Part shown: in pieces, positions 41,726 to 50,497 of the stretch
How positions within the stretch are numbered: the stretch's first letter is position 1
Layout of the letters: the number at the start of each line of letters is the position of its first letter
From: Pseudomonadota bacterium
GTDB taxonomy: Bacteria; Desulfobacterota; Desulfobulbia; Desulfobulbales; Desulfocapsaceae
NCBI GenBank assembly: GCA_018821785.1
Contig: JAHJLI010000084.1
Location: 27,461 to 91,460 of the forward strand
Length of the DNA stretch: 64,000 nucleotides
Direction: 5' to 3'
Notes under the pieces: model-generated
Told to the model about the DNA's origin: nothing
Seen by the model: the letters and a program-made list of their open reading frames with translations, nothing else
Databases searched by the model: none
Made by a program: the position numbers and the translations under genes

Positions 41726-44059
41726 TCAGCTGTTGATCACCTTGTCAATCGCACTGGAAAGGACATGTAAAGTATATGGCTTTTGCACAAAGCCCTGGAC
41801 TCCCAACTGTAGAACTTCTTCTACCCGTTCATCCTGCTTGAAACCGGATGAGAACAGAACCTTGAGGTTCGGGTTGATCTTTTTGATTTCCATATAGGTT
41901 TCCTTACCGGACATTTTCGGCATGAGCATGTCCAGCAATACCACGGAAATTTCCTGGTGACGCAGCCTAAAGATGTCCAACCCCTCCTGGCCGTCGGTGG
42001 CCAGGATCACGGAATAGCCACAGGTCTCAAGGATTTCTTTGGCGGTATTGCGAATCATTGCCTCGTCATCGACGACCAGAACGAGTCCCTTGCCCATGAT
42101 GAGTTCCACCGCCCCCATGTCCGACTTTATTTGCGTCGACGCATCCAGATAGACCGGGAAATAGGCGCTGAAGGTCGATCCCAGGCCAAGCTCAGAGTAC
42201 ACATCGATAAAACCGCCGTGCTGCTGCACTATGTTATAGACCATGGCAAGGCCGAGACCGGTCCCTTTGTCTTTTGCCTTGGTGGTGAAAAAGGGATCGA
42301 AGATCTTTGCGACGGTTTTGGTTTCCATGCCGACACCGGTATCCTGAACACTGAGAACCCAGTAAGAGATAGGTTTGGCCTCGAGATGGGTGACACGAAA
42401 GTTCTGATCGGCAAAGATCTTTTCAAGCCAAACCATGAGCTTGCCCCCCTGACGTTCATCCGTTTTGCGCATGGTAGTCATGGCATGGGAGGCGTTGACG
42501 CAAAGGTTAAGGAGAACCTGTTCGGTCTGGGTTGGGTCGGCATTGATCATGGCCTTTTCTGTATAATTGCTAAAATTCAAATCGATACATTTATCAAAGG
42601 AGATCGTGCAGATTTTCAGGATATGGTCGATAGTGGTGTTCAAATCAACCGGTTGAAAATTCATCTCCTGTTTGCGGACGATTGAAAGGAGCTGTTTCAC
42701 CAGGTCGCCGGCCCGTTTGCCCGCCTGCTCCATGATACCGAGGTATTTCCGTAAAAAATCTCTATCAAACTCTGTGTCTTGCTCAAGTTTAAAGCGAATG
42801 AGGGAGAGCGATCCAGTGAGCCCACCGAGGATGTTGTTGAAATCGTGCGCCAATCCACCAGCGAGGGTACCAATGGTTTCCATCTTCTGCGCATGCCTCA
42901 GCTGCTGCTCTTTGTTTTCAAGCTCCGTGACGTTGTCAATCCGAATGACGATTCCCTGCACACAGTTGGCGACCAGGGGGAAAAAGGAAATATTGTGGAA
43001 CTCTTCGCCTTCACCGGCTCCGATCGCTTCCCGATGGAATTCCTTGGGGACTCTGGTGGTGAACACCTCATGGATATGCTCGCGGTATTTCTCCATGAGA
43101 GGCAGTATTTTCCATATTTCCTGACCGACCGCCTCGGTTGAGGGCATTCCCGTTGCGCGATATGCGGCCTCGTTCCATTCGACAACAATGCCGGTATCGC
43201 CCACCGAGACAAGAATGGATGGCATGGAATCAAAGATATTCTTGAGATAGACACGCATCTGCGCCAGGCGTTCCCGCTCATCGGAAAGACGCTTTTCGCT
43301 TTCTCGCAGGTCACTGTTTTGGCTCTCGATCTGCCGGTAAGAATCGGCGAGATCGGCGGACATGCGATTGAAGGCCGTGGTAAGCTCGCCGACCTCGTCT
43401 TCGCTGGAAACCACTAGCTGATCACCCAGTGCACCTCTTTTCATGCGCAGCATGGCATCTCTCAGCGAAGAGATGGGATGAATGACCACCTGGGATAGAA
43501 TGTAATTCAGCAGTACCAGCATTATAATGAAGATGAAGCCGAGAAGACCGCCGAAGATGAGATAGGATTGCCGCTGTTGCCGCTCTATTTCGGCCAGGGA
43601 ATAGTCGATGCGGATAAAGCCGATGCGCTCGCCTACGATTTCGATTGCTTGCACAAATACCAGAATTCTCGTCTTGTCCAACTGGTCTTGACGAATCAGA
43701 TTGATTGCCAGCGGCTGCGGCAGATTTTCAGGGGTAAGTTCAGATATATGGGGATTCTTTCCTTCGTTTATTAGAAGCTTCCCGGCCTTATCATAGACAG
43801 CAATATTCAAGATACCTTCAACCCTGCTCATTTGCCCAAGGCGGATGGCCATGGCCCGCTTGCGGTCCTCGAATATCTCATTGGCAAGAGATTCCTGATC
43901 ACGATCGACCATCAACTTCAGGAGCATCTCGTTCTGCTTCATGGCCGATTGCATACTGCGCTGTTGAAAGGGGAGCTGGATGACGCTAAAAATAGCAGCA
44001 ATCAAGAGAAAGGTGATCAGAATTGCCACATTGACTTTCTGTCTCAGTGCCCACTTCAT
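41726..44059 (-). CDS. Hybrid sensor histidine kinase (periplasmic sensor, HAMP, PAS, HisKA, HATPase, REC)
   Basis: About 777 residues. Helix 1 ([19 protein letters not shown]), a periplasmic region of about 140 residues, helix 2 ([20 protein letters not shown]), HAMP ([14 protein letters not shown]), coiled coil, PAS ([22 protein letters not shown]), HisKA ([17 protein letters not shown]), HATPase ([34 protein letters not shown]) and receiver ([12 protein letters not shown], phosphoacceptor Asp in [13 protein letters not shown]). The ATG at 44059 has GGAAAA upstream; an in-frame TTG at 44098 would overlap the binding-protein stop. The kinase follows two binding-protein genes directly, which suggests that they supply its ligand input. 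Confidence 0.92.
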   Translation of the reverse strand: MKWALRQKVNVAILITFLLIAAIFSVIQLPFQQRSMQSAMKQNEMLLKLMVDRDQESLANEIFEDRKRAMAIRLGQMSRVEGILNIAVYDKAGKLLINEGKNPHISELTPENLPQPLAINLIRQDQLDKTRILVFVQAIEIVGERIGFIRIDYSLAEIERQQRQSYLIFGGLLGFIFIIMLVLLNYILSQVVIHPISSLRDAMLRMKRGALGDQLVVSSEDEVGELTTAFNRMSADLADSYRQIESQNSDLRESEKRLSDERERLAQMRVYLKNIFDSMPSILVSVGDTGIVVEWNEAAYRATGMPSTEAVGQEIWKILPLMEKYREHIHEVFTTRVPKEFHREAIGAGEGEEFHNISFFPLVANCVQGIVIRIDNVTELENKEQQLRHAQKMETIGTLAGGLAHDFNNILGGLTGSLSLIRFKLEQDTEFDRDFLRKYLGIMEQAGKRAGDLVKQLLSIVRKQEMNFQPVDLNTTIDHILKICTISFDKCIDLNFSNYTEKAMINADPTQTEQVLLNLCVNASHAMTTMRKTDERQGGKLMVWLEKIFADQNFRVTHLEAKPISYWVLSVQDTGVGMETKTVAKIFDPFFTTKAKDKGTGLGLAMVYNIVQQHGGFIDVYSELGLGSTFSAYFPVYLDASTQIKSDMGAVELIMGKGLVLVVDDEAMIRNTAKEILETCGYSVILATDGQEGLDIFRLRHQEISVVLLDMLMPKMSGKETYMEIKKINPNLKVLFSSGFKQDERVEEVLQLGVQGFVQKPYTLHVLSSAIDKVINS

Positions 44060-44082
44060 ACGCTGATGTTTTCCATTGTCAT
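44056..44082 (-). CDS. Possible 8-codon leader ORF before the hybrid kinase
   Basis: ATG at 44082 with AGGAG about 8 bases upstream opens a frame MTMENISV whose TGA overlaps the ATG of the kinase gene (ATGA). The good ribosome site belongs to this frame rather than to the kinase, so it may couple kinase translation to the upstream gene. The size makes chance equally possible. Confidence 0.25.
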   Translation of the reverse strand: MTMENISV

Positions 44083-44094
44083 CGTTTTCTCCTG

Positions 44095-45231
44095 TCAAGG
44101 CTGGTAGGTCTTGAAATAGACCGTGGCACTTTTCTCATATTTCAGGATCACCGCCGCTTTGTTCACTGGATCGCGGTTTTTATCCAAAGTGATATCACCG
44201 GTAACGCCTTTGAAATCCTGGGTGGCGGCCAGGGCATCGCGGATTTTCGGCGGATCAAAGGAATTTGCCCGGGTTATGGCATCGGCCAGAAGTGTTGCGG
44301 CATCATAGGCCAGAGGAACAGCAAAGGAGGTGATTCGGCCATAGGTTTTCTCAAAGGATTCGGTAAACCTTCGACTCAAGAGATCAGCGTTACTCCTATT
44401 CCAATGCGAGCAGGTGTAGCTTCCCTCAGCGGCATCACCGGCGTATTCATAAAGGAGATCTTCTCCCCAGCCATCGCCACCTAAATACTGCTGCTTAATG
44501 CCCAACTCTTCTGATTTTTTCATTATCTTCCCGGTGTCCTTGAAGTAGCCGGGAACAAAAACAACCTTGGGGTCAAGCGCCTTTACCTTTTTGAGCAACG
44601 CCTCGAAATCAGTAACATCTTCGAGATACTCCCCTTCCATGAGAATTTCGCCGCCGGCTTTTTTGTACTGTTCGATGAACACCTTAGCAAGACCCAGGCT
44701 GTATTTGTTTCCGGTATTGGTGAGAACCACCGCAGTTTTGGCGTTTAGGTCGCGAAGAGCAAAGGTGGCCATGATTTCACCCTGGAAATCGTCGACAAAA
44801 CAGGTTCTGAAAATGTAATCCCCGGCGGCGGTAAGTTCCGGAATTGTTGCGCTGGTTGATATCATGGGAATATGCGCAGCCTGAAGTACCGGGGCCATAG
44901 CTAAGGCCTGTGAACTGCGTGAGCCCCCGATCACCGCTATTGCGCCCTCTTTGACGGCCTTCTCCGCCGCCGCCTTTGAGCCAAGCGCCGTGCTCTTGTT
45001 ATCAATTTCAATCAACTTAACGGTTTTACCCAGCAGGCCACCTTTATTGTTGATTTCTGCCACGGCAAAATGGAGTCCGCTGAAAATCATGGCGTCTGCC
45101 GTTTTCGCATCACCGCTCTTGGCAAAAATGGCCGCCACTTTTATGGTCTCGGAGGCTTGCGATATCCTCCCCAACAACAAGCAAAACACAATGATGAAAC
45201 AACTGCCAACAAGCTCCGTTTTTTTAATCAT
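44095..45231 (-). CDS. ABC-type branched-chain amino acid binding protein family, copy 2
   Basis: A 378-residue periplasmic protein of the Leu/Ile/Val-binding (Peripla_BP_6) family. Signal peptide FIIVFCLLLGRISQASE; IKVAAIFAKSGDAKTAD begins the mature domain; GLLGKTVKLIEIDNKS, AVIGGSRSSQALAMAPVLQAAHIPMIS, GAVVLTNTGNKYS-type VVLTNTGNKYSLGLAKVFIEQYKKAGG and FAVPLAYDAATLLADAI are typical. GGAG lies 5-6 bases before the ATG. It is a clear tandem duplicate of the next gene upstream. No ABC permease or ATPase is nearby; its stop overlaps the start region of a sensor kinase, so a sensing role is likely. Confidence 0.9.
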   Translation of the reverse strand: MIKKTELVGSCFIIVFCLLLGRISQASETIKVAAIFAKSGDAKTADAMIFSGLHFAVAEINNKGGLLGKTVKLIEIDNKSTALGSKAAAEKAVKEGAIAVIGGSRSSQALAMAPVLQAAHIPMISTSATIPELTAAGDYIFRTCFVDDFQGEIMATFALRDLNAKTAVVLTNTGNKYSLGLAKVFIEQYKKAGGEILMEGEYLEDVTDFEALLKKVKALDPKVVFVPGYFKDTGKIMKKSEELGIKQQYLGGDGWGEDLLYEYAGDAAEGSYTCSHWNRSNADLLSRRFTESFEKTYGRITSFAVPLAYDAATLLADAITRANSFDPPKIRDALAATQDFKGVTGDITLDKNRDPVNKAAVILKYEKSATVYFKTYQP

Positions 45232-45259
45232 CCCGACTCCTGAGCCTCTTCAAGTTACC

Positions 45260-46399
45260 TTACTGAGTAATCGTTTTCACATATACCCAGGCGTCTTCTT
45301 CAAATTTCAGTATGACTGCAGATTTATTAACCGGGTTGCGGTTTGCATCAAAGGTGATTTCTCCGGTGACACCTTTGAATCCTTGAGTTTCAGCCAGAGC
45401 GGTACGAATGTTTTGCGGTTCGATGGAATTTGCCCGTTTGACTGCATCAGCCAAGAGCATGACTGCATCATAGCTCAAGGCTGTTATGGGATCTATTATT
45501 TTAGAATTGTCCTTTTCATACGCTTGTACAAATTGTCTGCTTTTTGGATCCACATCTTCCCGGTGCCAGTGGTTTGAGGAGTACGTACCGGCTGCGTCTG
45601 ATCCAGCATATTTGTAAATATTTTGAGTCAAGCCGTCGCCACTCAAAAAGATCGATGTTATACCCATTTCCCGGGACTGCTTAATAATAAATCCGGTATC
45701 GGCATTATAGCCAGGTACGAAACAGACATCAGGTTTTAATTCTTTCACCTTGACGAGTTGTTCTTCAAAATTGACGGCATCGCCCAAGTAATCACCTTCC
45801 CAGAGAATTGTACCGCCCAGTTTTTTAAATTTTTCAATGAAGAGTCCGGCCAGGCTCAGACTGTATTTTTCACTGGCATTGGTAAGGACGACAGCTGTTT
45901 TCGCTTGCAGTTCCTTGGCGGCAAATGTCGCCATAACCTCCCCCTGAAAGTCATCAATAAAACATACCCGAAAGATAGAGTTGCCAACAAGGGTGACCTG
46001 GGGGTTGGTGGAAATGGGAGAAATCATAGGAATGGATGCAGTTTGGAGCACCGGAGCCATCCCTAAAGAGTGCGAACTCCGATTAGCACCGATAACGGCA
46101 ATGACCTTTGCTTTGATAGCTTCAAGGGCGGCCTGTTTGGCACCGAGAGCCGTGCTCTGGTTGTCCAACTCAAGGACTTCAATGGGATGACCAAGAAGGC
46201 CACCGCCGTCATTGAGTTGGCTCACTGCCAGCTGGATTGCCAAAAATTCCGGTCGAATACCGGGAACTACTACCGCTTGCCCTGTCTTGGAAAAAATCGC
46301 GGCAATTTTGACAGGATCAGCGGCCTGGATGGATGAAGGCAGAAGCACCGAAAACACTACTGCCAACCATTTGATGAAGTTGCAGCTTCTTTTTTTCAT
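45260..46399 (-). CDS. ABC-type branched-chain amino acid binding protein family, copy 1
   Basis: A 379-residue paralogue of the following gene, alike from end to end. Signal peptide LAVVFSVLLPSSIQAAD; then VKIAAIFSKTGQAVVVPG, GLLGHPIEVLELDNQSTALGAK, AVIGANRSSHSLGMAPVLQTASIPMIS, TAVVLTNASEKYSLSLAGLFIEKF and ITALSYDAVMLLADAVKRA. AGGGAA lies upstream of the ATG. It heads the cluster of two binding proteins and two hybrid kinases; 28 bases separate it from copy 2. The two copies differ at residues lining the cleft, so they may present different ligands. Confidence 0.9.
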   Translation of the reverse strand: MKKRSCNFIKWLAVVFSVLLPSSIQAADPVKIAAIFSKTGQAVVVPGIRPEFLAIQLAVSQLNDGGGLLGHPIEVLELDNQSTALGAKQAALEAIKAKVIAVIGANRSSHSLGMAPVLQTASIPMISPISTNPQVTLVGNSIFRVCFIDDFQGEVMATFAAKELQAKTAVVLTNASEKYSLSLAGLFIEKFKKLGGTILWEGDYLGDAVNFEEQLVKVKELKPDVCFVPGYNADTGFIIKQSREMGITSIFLSGDGLTQNIYKYAGSDAAGTYSSNHWHREDVDPKSRQFVQAYEKDNSKIIDPITALSYDAVMLLADAVKRANSIEPQNIRTALAETQGFKGVTGEITFDANRNPVNKSAVILKFEEDAWVYVKTITQ

Positions 46400-46536
46400 T
46401 GCGATTCCCTTGCCTCCTCTGCAAAGAGTATATAGTGCTTTCTTTCACATCTTCGAACTTTCCCTTATGGGGTGAGGGGACGAAAATTTGCAGTCTTTAA
46501 GACAGGGTATATGAAAGGCCAAGGCTGTGTCAAGAA

Positions 46537-46560
46537 TGGTCAAGATTAAATTCTTGACCA
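46537..46560 (-). terminator. Hairpin after the mraZ-ftsL unit
   Basis: TGGTCAAGA pairs exactly with TCTTGACCA (9 pairs, 6-base loop), 10 bases after the ftsL-like stop; TTCTTG follows on the minus strand. It separates the mraZ-ftsL unit from the binding-protein genes. Confidence 0.55.
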
Positions 46561-46570
46561 GACTGCCTTT

Positions 46571-46936
46571 TTAGAAAACCTTAACCTGTTCTTTTTCAGG
46601 AATATTAAGGGCTAATTTTTCTGCAGCGATTACCCGTACCCGTTCCGGTGAAAATAATTGATCCTTCTTTATTCTCAGAGTAATCTGACTCTCTATGAGC
46701 TCATGCTGGACATTTTCCAACACCTGTACAGATTGGGAAAGTTTATTGAATGAAGAGGCTAGCCATAGATTCACTGCCAGTAACATCGGGCAGAGAACCA
46801 GCAGCATCTTCCCAGCCGAGAACCATACTTTTCTGTCGCGCGATAATGAGAAGACCTTCTGTTTATGCAACTGTTGAAGAGAGTGCGTGTTTGCCCTCGA
46901 CCGGAAATAGGGTTGCGCAGGGTTATGAAAATTCAT
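46571..46936 (-). CDS. ftsL: FtsL-like cell division protein
   Basis: A 121-residue protein with a basic cytoplasmic N-terminus, one membrane helix (MLLVLCPMLLAVNLWLASSF, about 44-63) and a periplasmic coiled coil ending LFSPERVRVIAAEKLALNIP, the usual FtsL C-terminal pattern. FtsL links FtsB and FtsQ in the divisome. The ATG at 46936 has GAGGAAG upstream; the longer open frame to 47161 overlaps mraZ and is not coding. Position after mraZ supports the call, but the gene normally between them (rsmH) is missing and ftsI does not follow. Sequence similarity alone is modest. Confidence 0.65.
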   Translation of the reverse strand: MNFHNPAQPYFRSRANTHSLQQLHKQKVFSLSRDRKVWFSAGKMLLVLCPMLLAVNLWLASSFNKLSQSVQVLENVQHELIESQITLRIKKDQLFSPERVRVIAAEKLALNIPEKEQVKVF

Positions 46937-47060
46937 TTCTGCTTCCTCATTGACTGTTGCCACATACACTAACCCAACCCGGTTGAAGAGTGGGCCTCTA
47001 AGATTTTCTGAAGCTGAACGAAAAGATGCAGCAGCTCCCTCCCAAGCATCATCCGCACCA

Positions 47061-47519
47061 TCAGATAATGCCCCTCTTTTTGATACTTGCTTTGTGCTCT
47101 CCAAAATGTTCGCGCCCAACCTCGCGCTCCACGTTCCAAGTATCTTTGTCCCAAATCTCAACCCGATCTATCATCCCAATAAGGACGATATCCCTTTTCA
47201 AACCAAGCTCAGTTCTGAGAGTGGGCGGAAGCAGAATCCGTCCCTGTTTATCCAAGACACATTCAATACTTTCCGACTCTAAATATCTGATAATTTTGTC
47301 CAAGTCTTCTGACTGGTTGCCGTCTTCTCTCTTCAGTTTGTTTTCGAGATTTTCCCACTCTGCCAAAGGATAGGCTCGCAAATGATTGTCCCAGGGGATG
47401 GCGATCAGGACCTCGGATTCATATTGACGCAGAACCTCTCTGAAACGACTGGGAAAACTCAGTCGGCCCTTCTCGTCGATGGTATGATCGAATTTGCTAC
47501 GAAACCTACTGCTGATCAT
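47061..47519 (-). CDS. mraZ: Division/cell wall cluster transcriptional repressor MraZ
   Basis: A 152-residue MraZ. It has two SpoVT/AbrB-like halves, each with the family signature: DHTIDEKGRLSFPSRFRE near the start and ECVLDKQGRILLPPTLRTELGL in the middle. MraZ rings bind repeated TGGG boxes before their own gene and repress the division cluster. ATG 47519 is chosen for homology; GGAGGG lies only a few bases before it, and an in-frame ATG at 47531 is possible. The operator at 47525-47558 touches the start. A 124-base gap without rsmH separates it from ftsL. Confidence 0.92.
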   Translation of the reverse strand: MISSRFRSKFDHTIDEKGRLSFPSRFREVLRQYESEVLIAIPWDNHLRAYPLAEWENLENKLKREDGNQSEDLDKIIRYLESESIECVLDKQGRILLPPTLRTELGLKRDIVLIGMIDRVEIWDKDTWNVEREVGREHFGEHKASIKKRGII

Positions 47520-47524
47520 ATCCC

Positions 47525-47558
47525 TCCACATAACACCATACAATCCCACATACACCCA
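47525..47558 (-). promoter_or_regulatory. MraZ operator: four 10-base-spaced TGG(G) boxes
   Basis: On the minus strand TGGGTGTATG, TGGGATTGTA, TGGTGTTATG and TGGAGGGATA follow each other exactly 10 bases apart, the box periodicity known for MraZ binding. The last two boxes are degenerate at the fourth base. It ends 6 bases before the mraZ start codon, so bound MraZ would block its own transcription and translation. Confidence 0.8.
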
Positions 47559-47559
47559 T

Positions 47560-48039
47560 TTTATTCCATATATAGCAACATAGAAACCATGTCAATCAAA
47601 TAAAACACGACAGTTCAATAAATTAGCCGAAGTTTTTCAAATAACACAGAAACACCACAAGCAACAATAAGACAAAAAATGCCACAACGACTCCGCACTG
47701 CGGTGTATTTTATAATACACTATTATTATTACTATATCATAAATTCTGATTTCTTATTAGAGTTTTAGAACTTAATTTGTGGAGTACAGTGGTGCACTAT
47801 GGAATATAATCCCTACAAATGAATGCGGCCGGAACCACGCACAGCAGTGCAATCGGCATGGCCTAAGGGGAAGTTAACAGGGGGGATGGTCATTGCCGGG
47901 GCCATTACAAAAAGACCCCGGTCGTTTTGGAGACCTTGGGCGGGCGGTTGGTCAGGCAGCAAACTTCCGCCACCTCGCAGCCTCAGCACCACCGAACTTA
48001 GAAAGAAGACTCAAGAAATTAGCGAGGATCTGCGACTCC
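47560..48039. other. Intergenic region upstream of mraZ
   Basis: About 480 bases between mraZ and the CoA-transferase/GNAT gene (both minus). A short hairpin GTGTATT-TTAT-AATACAC lies at 47703-47720, followed by TATTATTATT. I see no gene; the mraZ promoter should lie just past 47560. Confidence 0.5.
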
Positions 48040-49938
48040 TCAGGGTTGCTCCTTTTCGACATTGGGAGACAACTCAAAGGGCATGGTTACAAGCGTTCCG
48101 CCGCTCGAACCGGGTGTCAATTGCGCATGGGGATACCGCTTTTTAAAAACATTGAGCATCGCTTCATTTTCATCTAAAACCGTAGCGATAAAACCGAAAA
48201 AATTATTCTCCCTGGCAATCTGCTCCAAAAATCCGAGCATATGGCTGGCTAGCCCCTGCCCCTGAATGTCATCATGCACCACGAAGGCCACCTCAGCATA
48301 GCCATCTTTTTCCTGGGAATATGAACCGATAGCAATCACATCATGATGACCTCCGCTCTGCACTCGTCCGATCAGTGACATGTTGTCGTGGTAGTCAACC
48401 TCAGCCCATTGTTGCTGCACAACCTCATGGGAAAAGAGTCTCATTTTATAAAAAAACCTTCGGTAAATGGTCTCCTCTTTCAAAGAATAAAAAAAGTTTC
48501 GGTATTCGAATTCATCAGAAGGATAGAGCGGGCGAATGAATGCTGTTTGGCCGCCCTTCAAGTTCACTCGCCAATTATATTTTTCAAGAAAGATAAGATC
48601 CCGGTCCATCGGCGGCAGTTGATCGGCAAAGATATAATGATGTTTTTTTGCATCATCGATCAATTGCGCACGAAATTTGGGGTGGGCGATTTGCGCCAAT
48701 TCGATAACCCTTTGGTATATCCCTTTGCCCTGCAATTCAGCACAGCCGTATTCGGTTACCACAAAATCAACATCGCCCCGGGTAGTAGCCACGCCAGCTC
48801 CTTCCGACAAATGCGAGACAATGCGTGAAACCTTGCCGTTCTGGGCTGTGGACGGCAAAGCGATGATAGAAAATCCACCCTTGGACATGGCAGCCCCTCT
48901 CAAAAAGTCAACCTGGTCACCGATGCCGCTGTAAAAGCGATAGCCCAAAGAGTCCGAGCAAACCTGGCCGGTAAGATCAACCTCCAGAGCAGAGCTTATG
49001 GAAACAAGATTGTCGTTCCGGGCTATAATCAAGGGATCACTGACAAATTCCGATGAGCGGAAATCAAAAAACGGGTTGTCATCGATAAAGCGGTACAATT
49101 TTTCCGTCCCCATACAGAGCGAGGCAACGACCTTTCTTGGCAGTAAGGTTTTCAACCGATTTGTAATAACCTTCTGCTCAAAAAGGGGTAACATGGCTTC
49201 AGTAATGAGCTGGGTATGAAGCCCCAGATCTTTTTTGTGGGTCAGGTGTTTCAGAATTGCATTGGGCAGCGCGCCGAAACCTATCTGGAGGGTATCCCCG
49301 TCTCTAACCAACTGAGAGATAAAATGACCGATACGGCGAGTAATATGGTCGCCCAGCAGATTGAGATGATACGTGACCAATGGTTCTTTATGGGGCACAA
49401 AATAATCAATGACGTCCATGTGCACCAAGCTATCGCCCCAAGCGCGCGGCATATAAGGATTCACCTGAGCAATGACTAGATCAGCATTCTCTACGGCGGA
49501 ACGAGTAATATCAACAGAAACACCCAAGCTGCAAAAGCCGAATTGGTCGGGCGGACTGACCTGGACCAAAGCAACATCCAGACCGATGCGACGACTTGCG
49601 AACAATTTGGGAATTTGCGAGAGATAGGTGGGCAAATAGTCGATTTTCCCCTCAAAAACGGCTTTGCGCATAGGCTCACTGATAAAGAACAGTTTCAGGG
49701 AAAAACGTTTCACAAACGCGGGATCGTTAACATATTGCGCCAGGGTATGAGACAACATCTGATAAATCATGATATCATGGATACCCCTGTTTGCCACCAT
49801 GGCATGGATCAAATGCTGAGGCTCACCGCATCCGGTTCCGAGAAAAACACGGCAACCATTATTCAGCGAAGCAAGAGCTGCTTGTGCGGTCACGGTTTTC
49901 TCGCTGGGCAGTTTCTGCTGCCATTTCGGCAATGACAT
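48040..49938 (-). CDS. Acetyl-CoA hydrolase/CoA-transferase fused to a GNAT acetyltransferase
   Basis: A 632-residue fusion. Residues about 1-430 form a family I CoA-transferase of the 4-hydroxybutyrate/acetyl-CoA hydrolase type (FLGTGCGEPQHLIHAM, VSPPDQFGFCSLGVSVD, LQIGFGALPNAILKHL, ADFVVTEYGCAELQGK-like VDFVVTEYGCAELQGKG). Residues about 465-620 form a GNAT domain (FIRPLYPSDEFEYRNFFYSL, VAFVVHDDIQGQGLASHMLGFL, acetyl-CoA loop). Such fusions occur in deltaproteobacteria. The segment LGLHTQLITEAML has Gln where the catalytic Glu of the HTE motif is expected; a shifted Glu follows four residues later. AGGAG lies before the ATG. Role may be CoA transfer coupled to lysine acetylation; unproven. 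Confidence 0.88.
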   Translation of the reverse strand: MSLPKWQQKLPSEKTVTAQAALASLNNGCRVFLGTGCGEPQHLIHAMVANRGIHDIMIYQMLSHTLAQYVNDPAFVKRFSLKLFFISEPMRKAVFEGKIDYLPTYLSQIPKLFASRRIGLDVALVQVSPPDQFGFCSLGVSVDITRSAVENADLVIAQVNPYMPRAWGDSLVHMDVIDYFVPHKEPLVTYHLNLLGDHITRRIGHFISQLVRDGDTLQIGFGALPNAILKHLTHKKDLGLHTQLITEAMLPLFEQKVITNRLKTLLPRKVVASLCMGTEKLYRFIDDNPFFDFRSSEFVSDPLIIARNDNLVSISSALEVDLTGQVCSDSLGYRFYSGIGDQVDFLRGAAMSKGGFSIIALPSTAQNGKVSRIVSHLSEGAGVATTRGDVDFVVTEYGCAELQGKGIYQRVIELAQIAHPKFRAQLIDDAKKHHYIFADQLPPMDRDLIFLEKYNWRVNLKGGQTAFIRPLYPSDEFEYRNFFYSLKEETIYRRFFYKMRLFSHEVVQQQWAEVDYHDNMSLIGRVQSGGHHDVIAIGSYSQEKDGYAEVAFVVHDDIQGQGLASHMLGFLEQIARENNFFGFIATVLDENEAMLNVFKKRYPHAQLTPGSSGGTLVTMPFELSPNVEKEQP

Positions 49939-50497
49939 GAGATCTCCTATGTATTTACTTTGACATCGTTTCAGACCAATCCGATAGCTGCGGACCGTGA
50001 AAATCTTGCTCGTCCCCCACTCCTGTTTTTTCTATCCACCTCACTCACTCCACCCTGCCTGTTTCACAATACACTGCAGATACCGAATCGAATAAAAATA
50101 AGTATGATATTACAGTTAATTGCCATTTTCTTGCATAATAGGCAAACAAAAACAATGAAGCCACCAAAGCTTCTCCGGATGACACAGTTGATAGTTAACC
50201 GCTGAATGCTGTTCCAGCTGCAGGATATCGAGGGTGTCTGGTTGGTTTGGTTGGAAAGATGCGGTCTGTTTTGGAACAGGCGCCGAATCCGGCAAAAGCG
50301 AGAAGAAAAAGAAATAGTCCACACCCCCTGGTGGCGGCATGAACGATGATGGTGATTTGCAGTTGTTTTTTCAAGCCTTTCCGACGATGCGGGCGTCAGT
50401 CGCCAGGGCCATGCAGCCCTCTTGCAGCACCTAATAAATTCATTTCCTGTTGCTTAAGAATGAATTTATTAGGGACAACTCCAGCGGGGGCTGAACA
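49939..50497. other. Intergenic region with a long hairpin
   Basis: About 560 bases without a convincing gene between the sigma-54 activator (50498) and the CoA-transferase/GNAT gene. It holds the hairpin at 50430-50473 (listed separately). I looked for a sigma-54 promoter upstream of the CoA-transferase gene and found none. Confidence 0.5.
50430..50473. repeat. Perfect 15-pair AT-rich hairpin
   Basis: CCTAATAAATTCATT and its exact complement flank a 14-base loop. It starts 24 bases past the stop of the sigma-54 activator gene, so it may end or protect that transcript, although no T-run follows. Confidence 0.6.

Noticed and set aside
46969..47154. A 61-residue minus-strand frame between mraZ and ftsL that could be an rsmH remnant
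   Set aside because: No RsmH motif (such as the SAM-binding GGG segment) is visible; most of it overlaps mraZ.
46937..47161. Long N-terminal extension of the ftsL-like frame
   Set aside because: It overlaps mraZ in another frame and has no conserved residues; the ATG at 46936 has its own ribosome site.
49939..50497. A sigma-54 promoter for the CoA-transferase/GNAT gene next to the sigma-54 activator
   Set aside because: I checked for GG-N10-GC on the minus strand and found no acceptable match.
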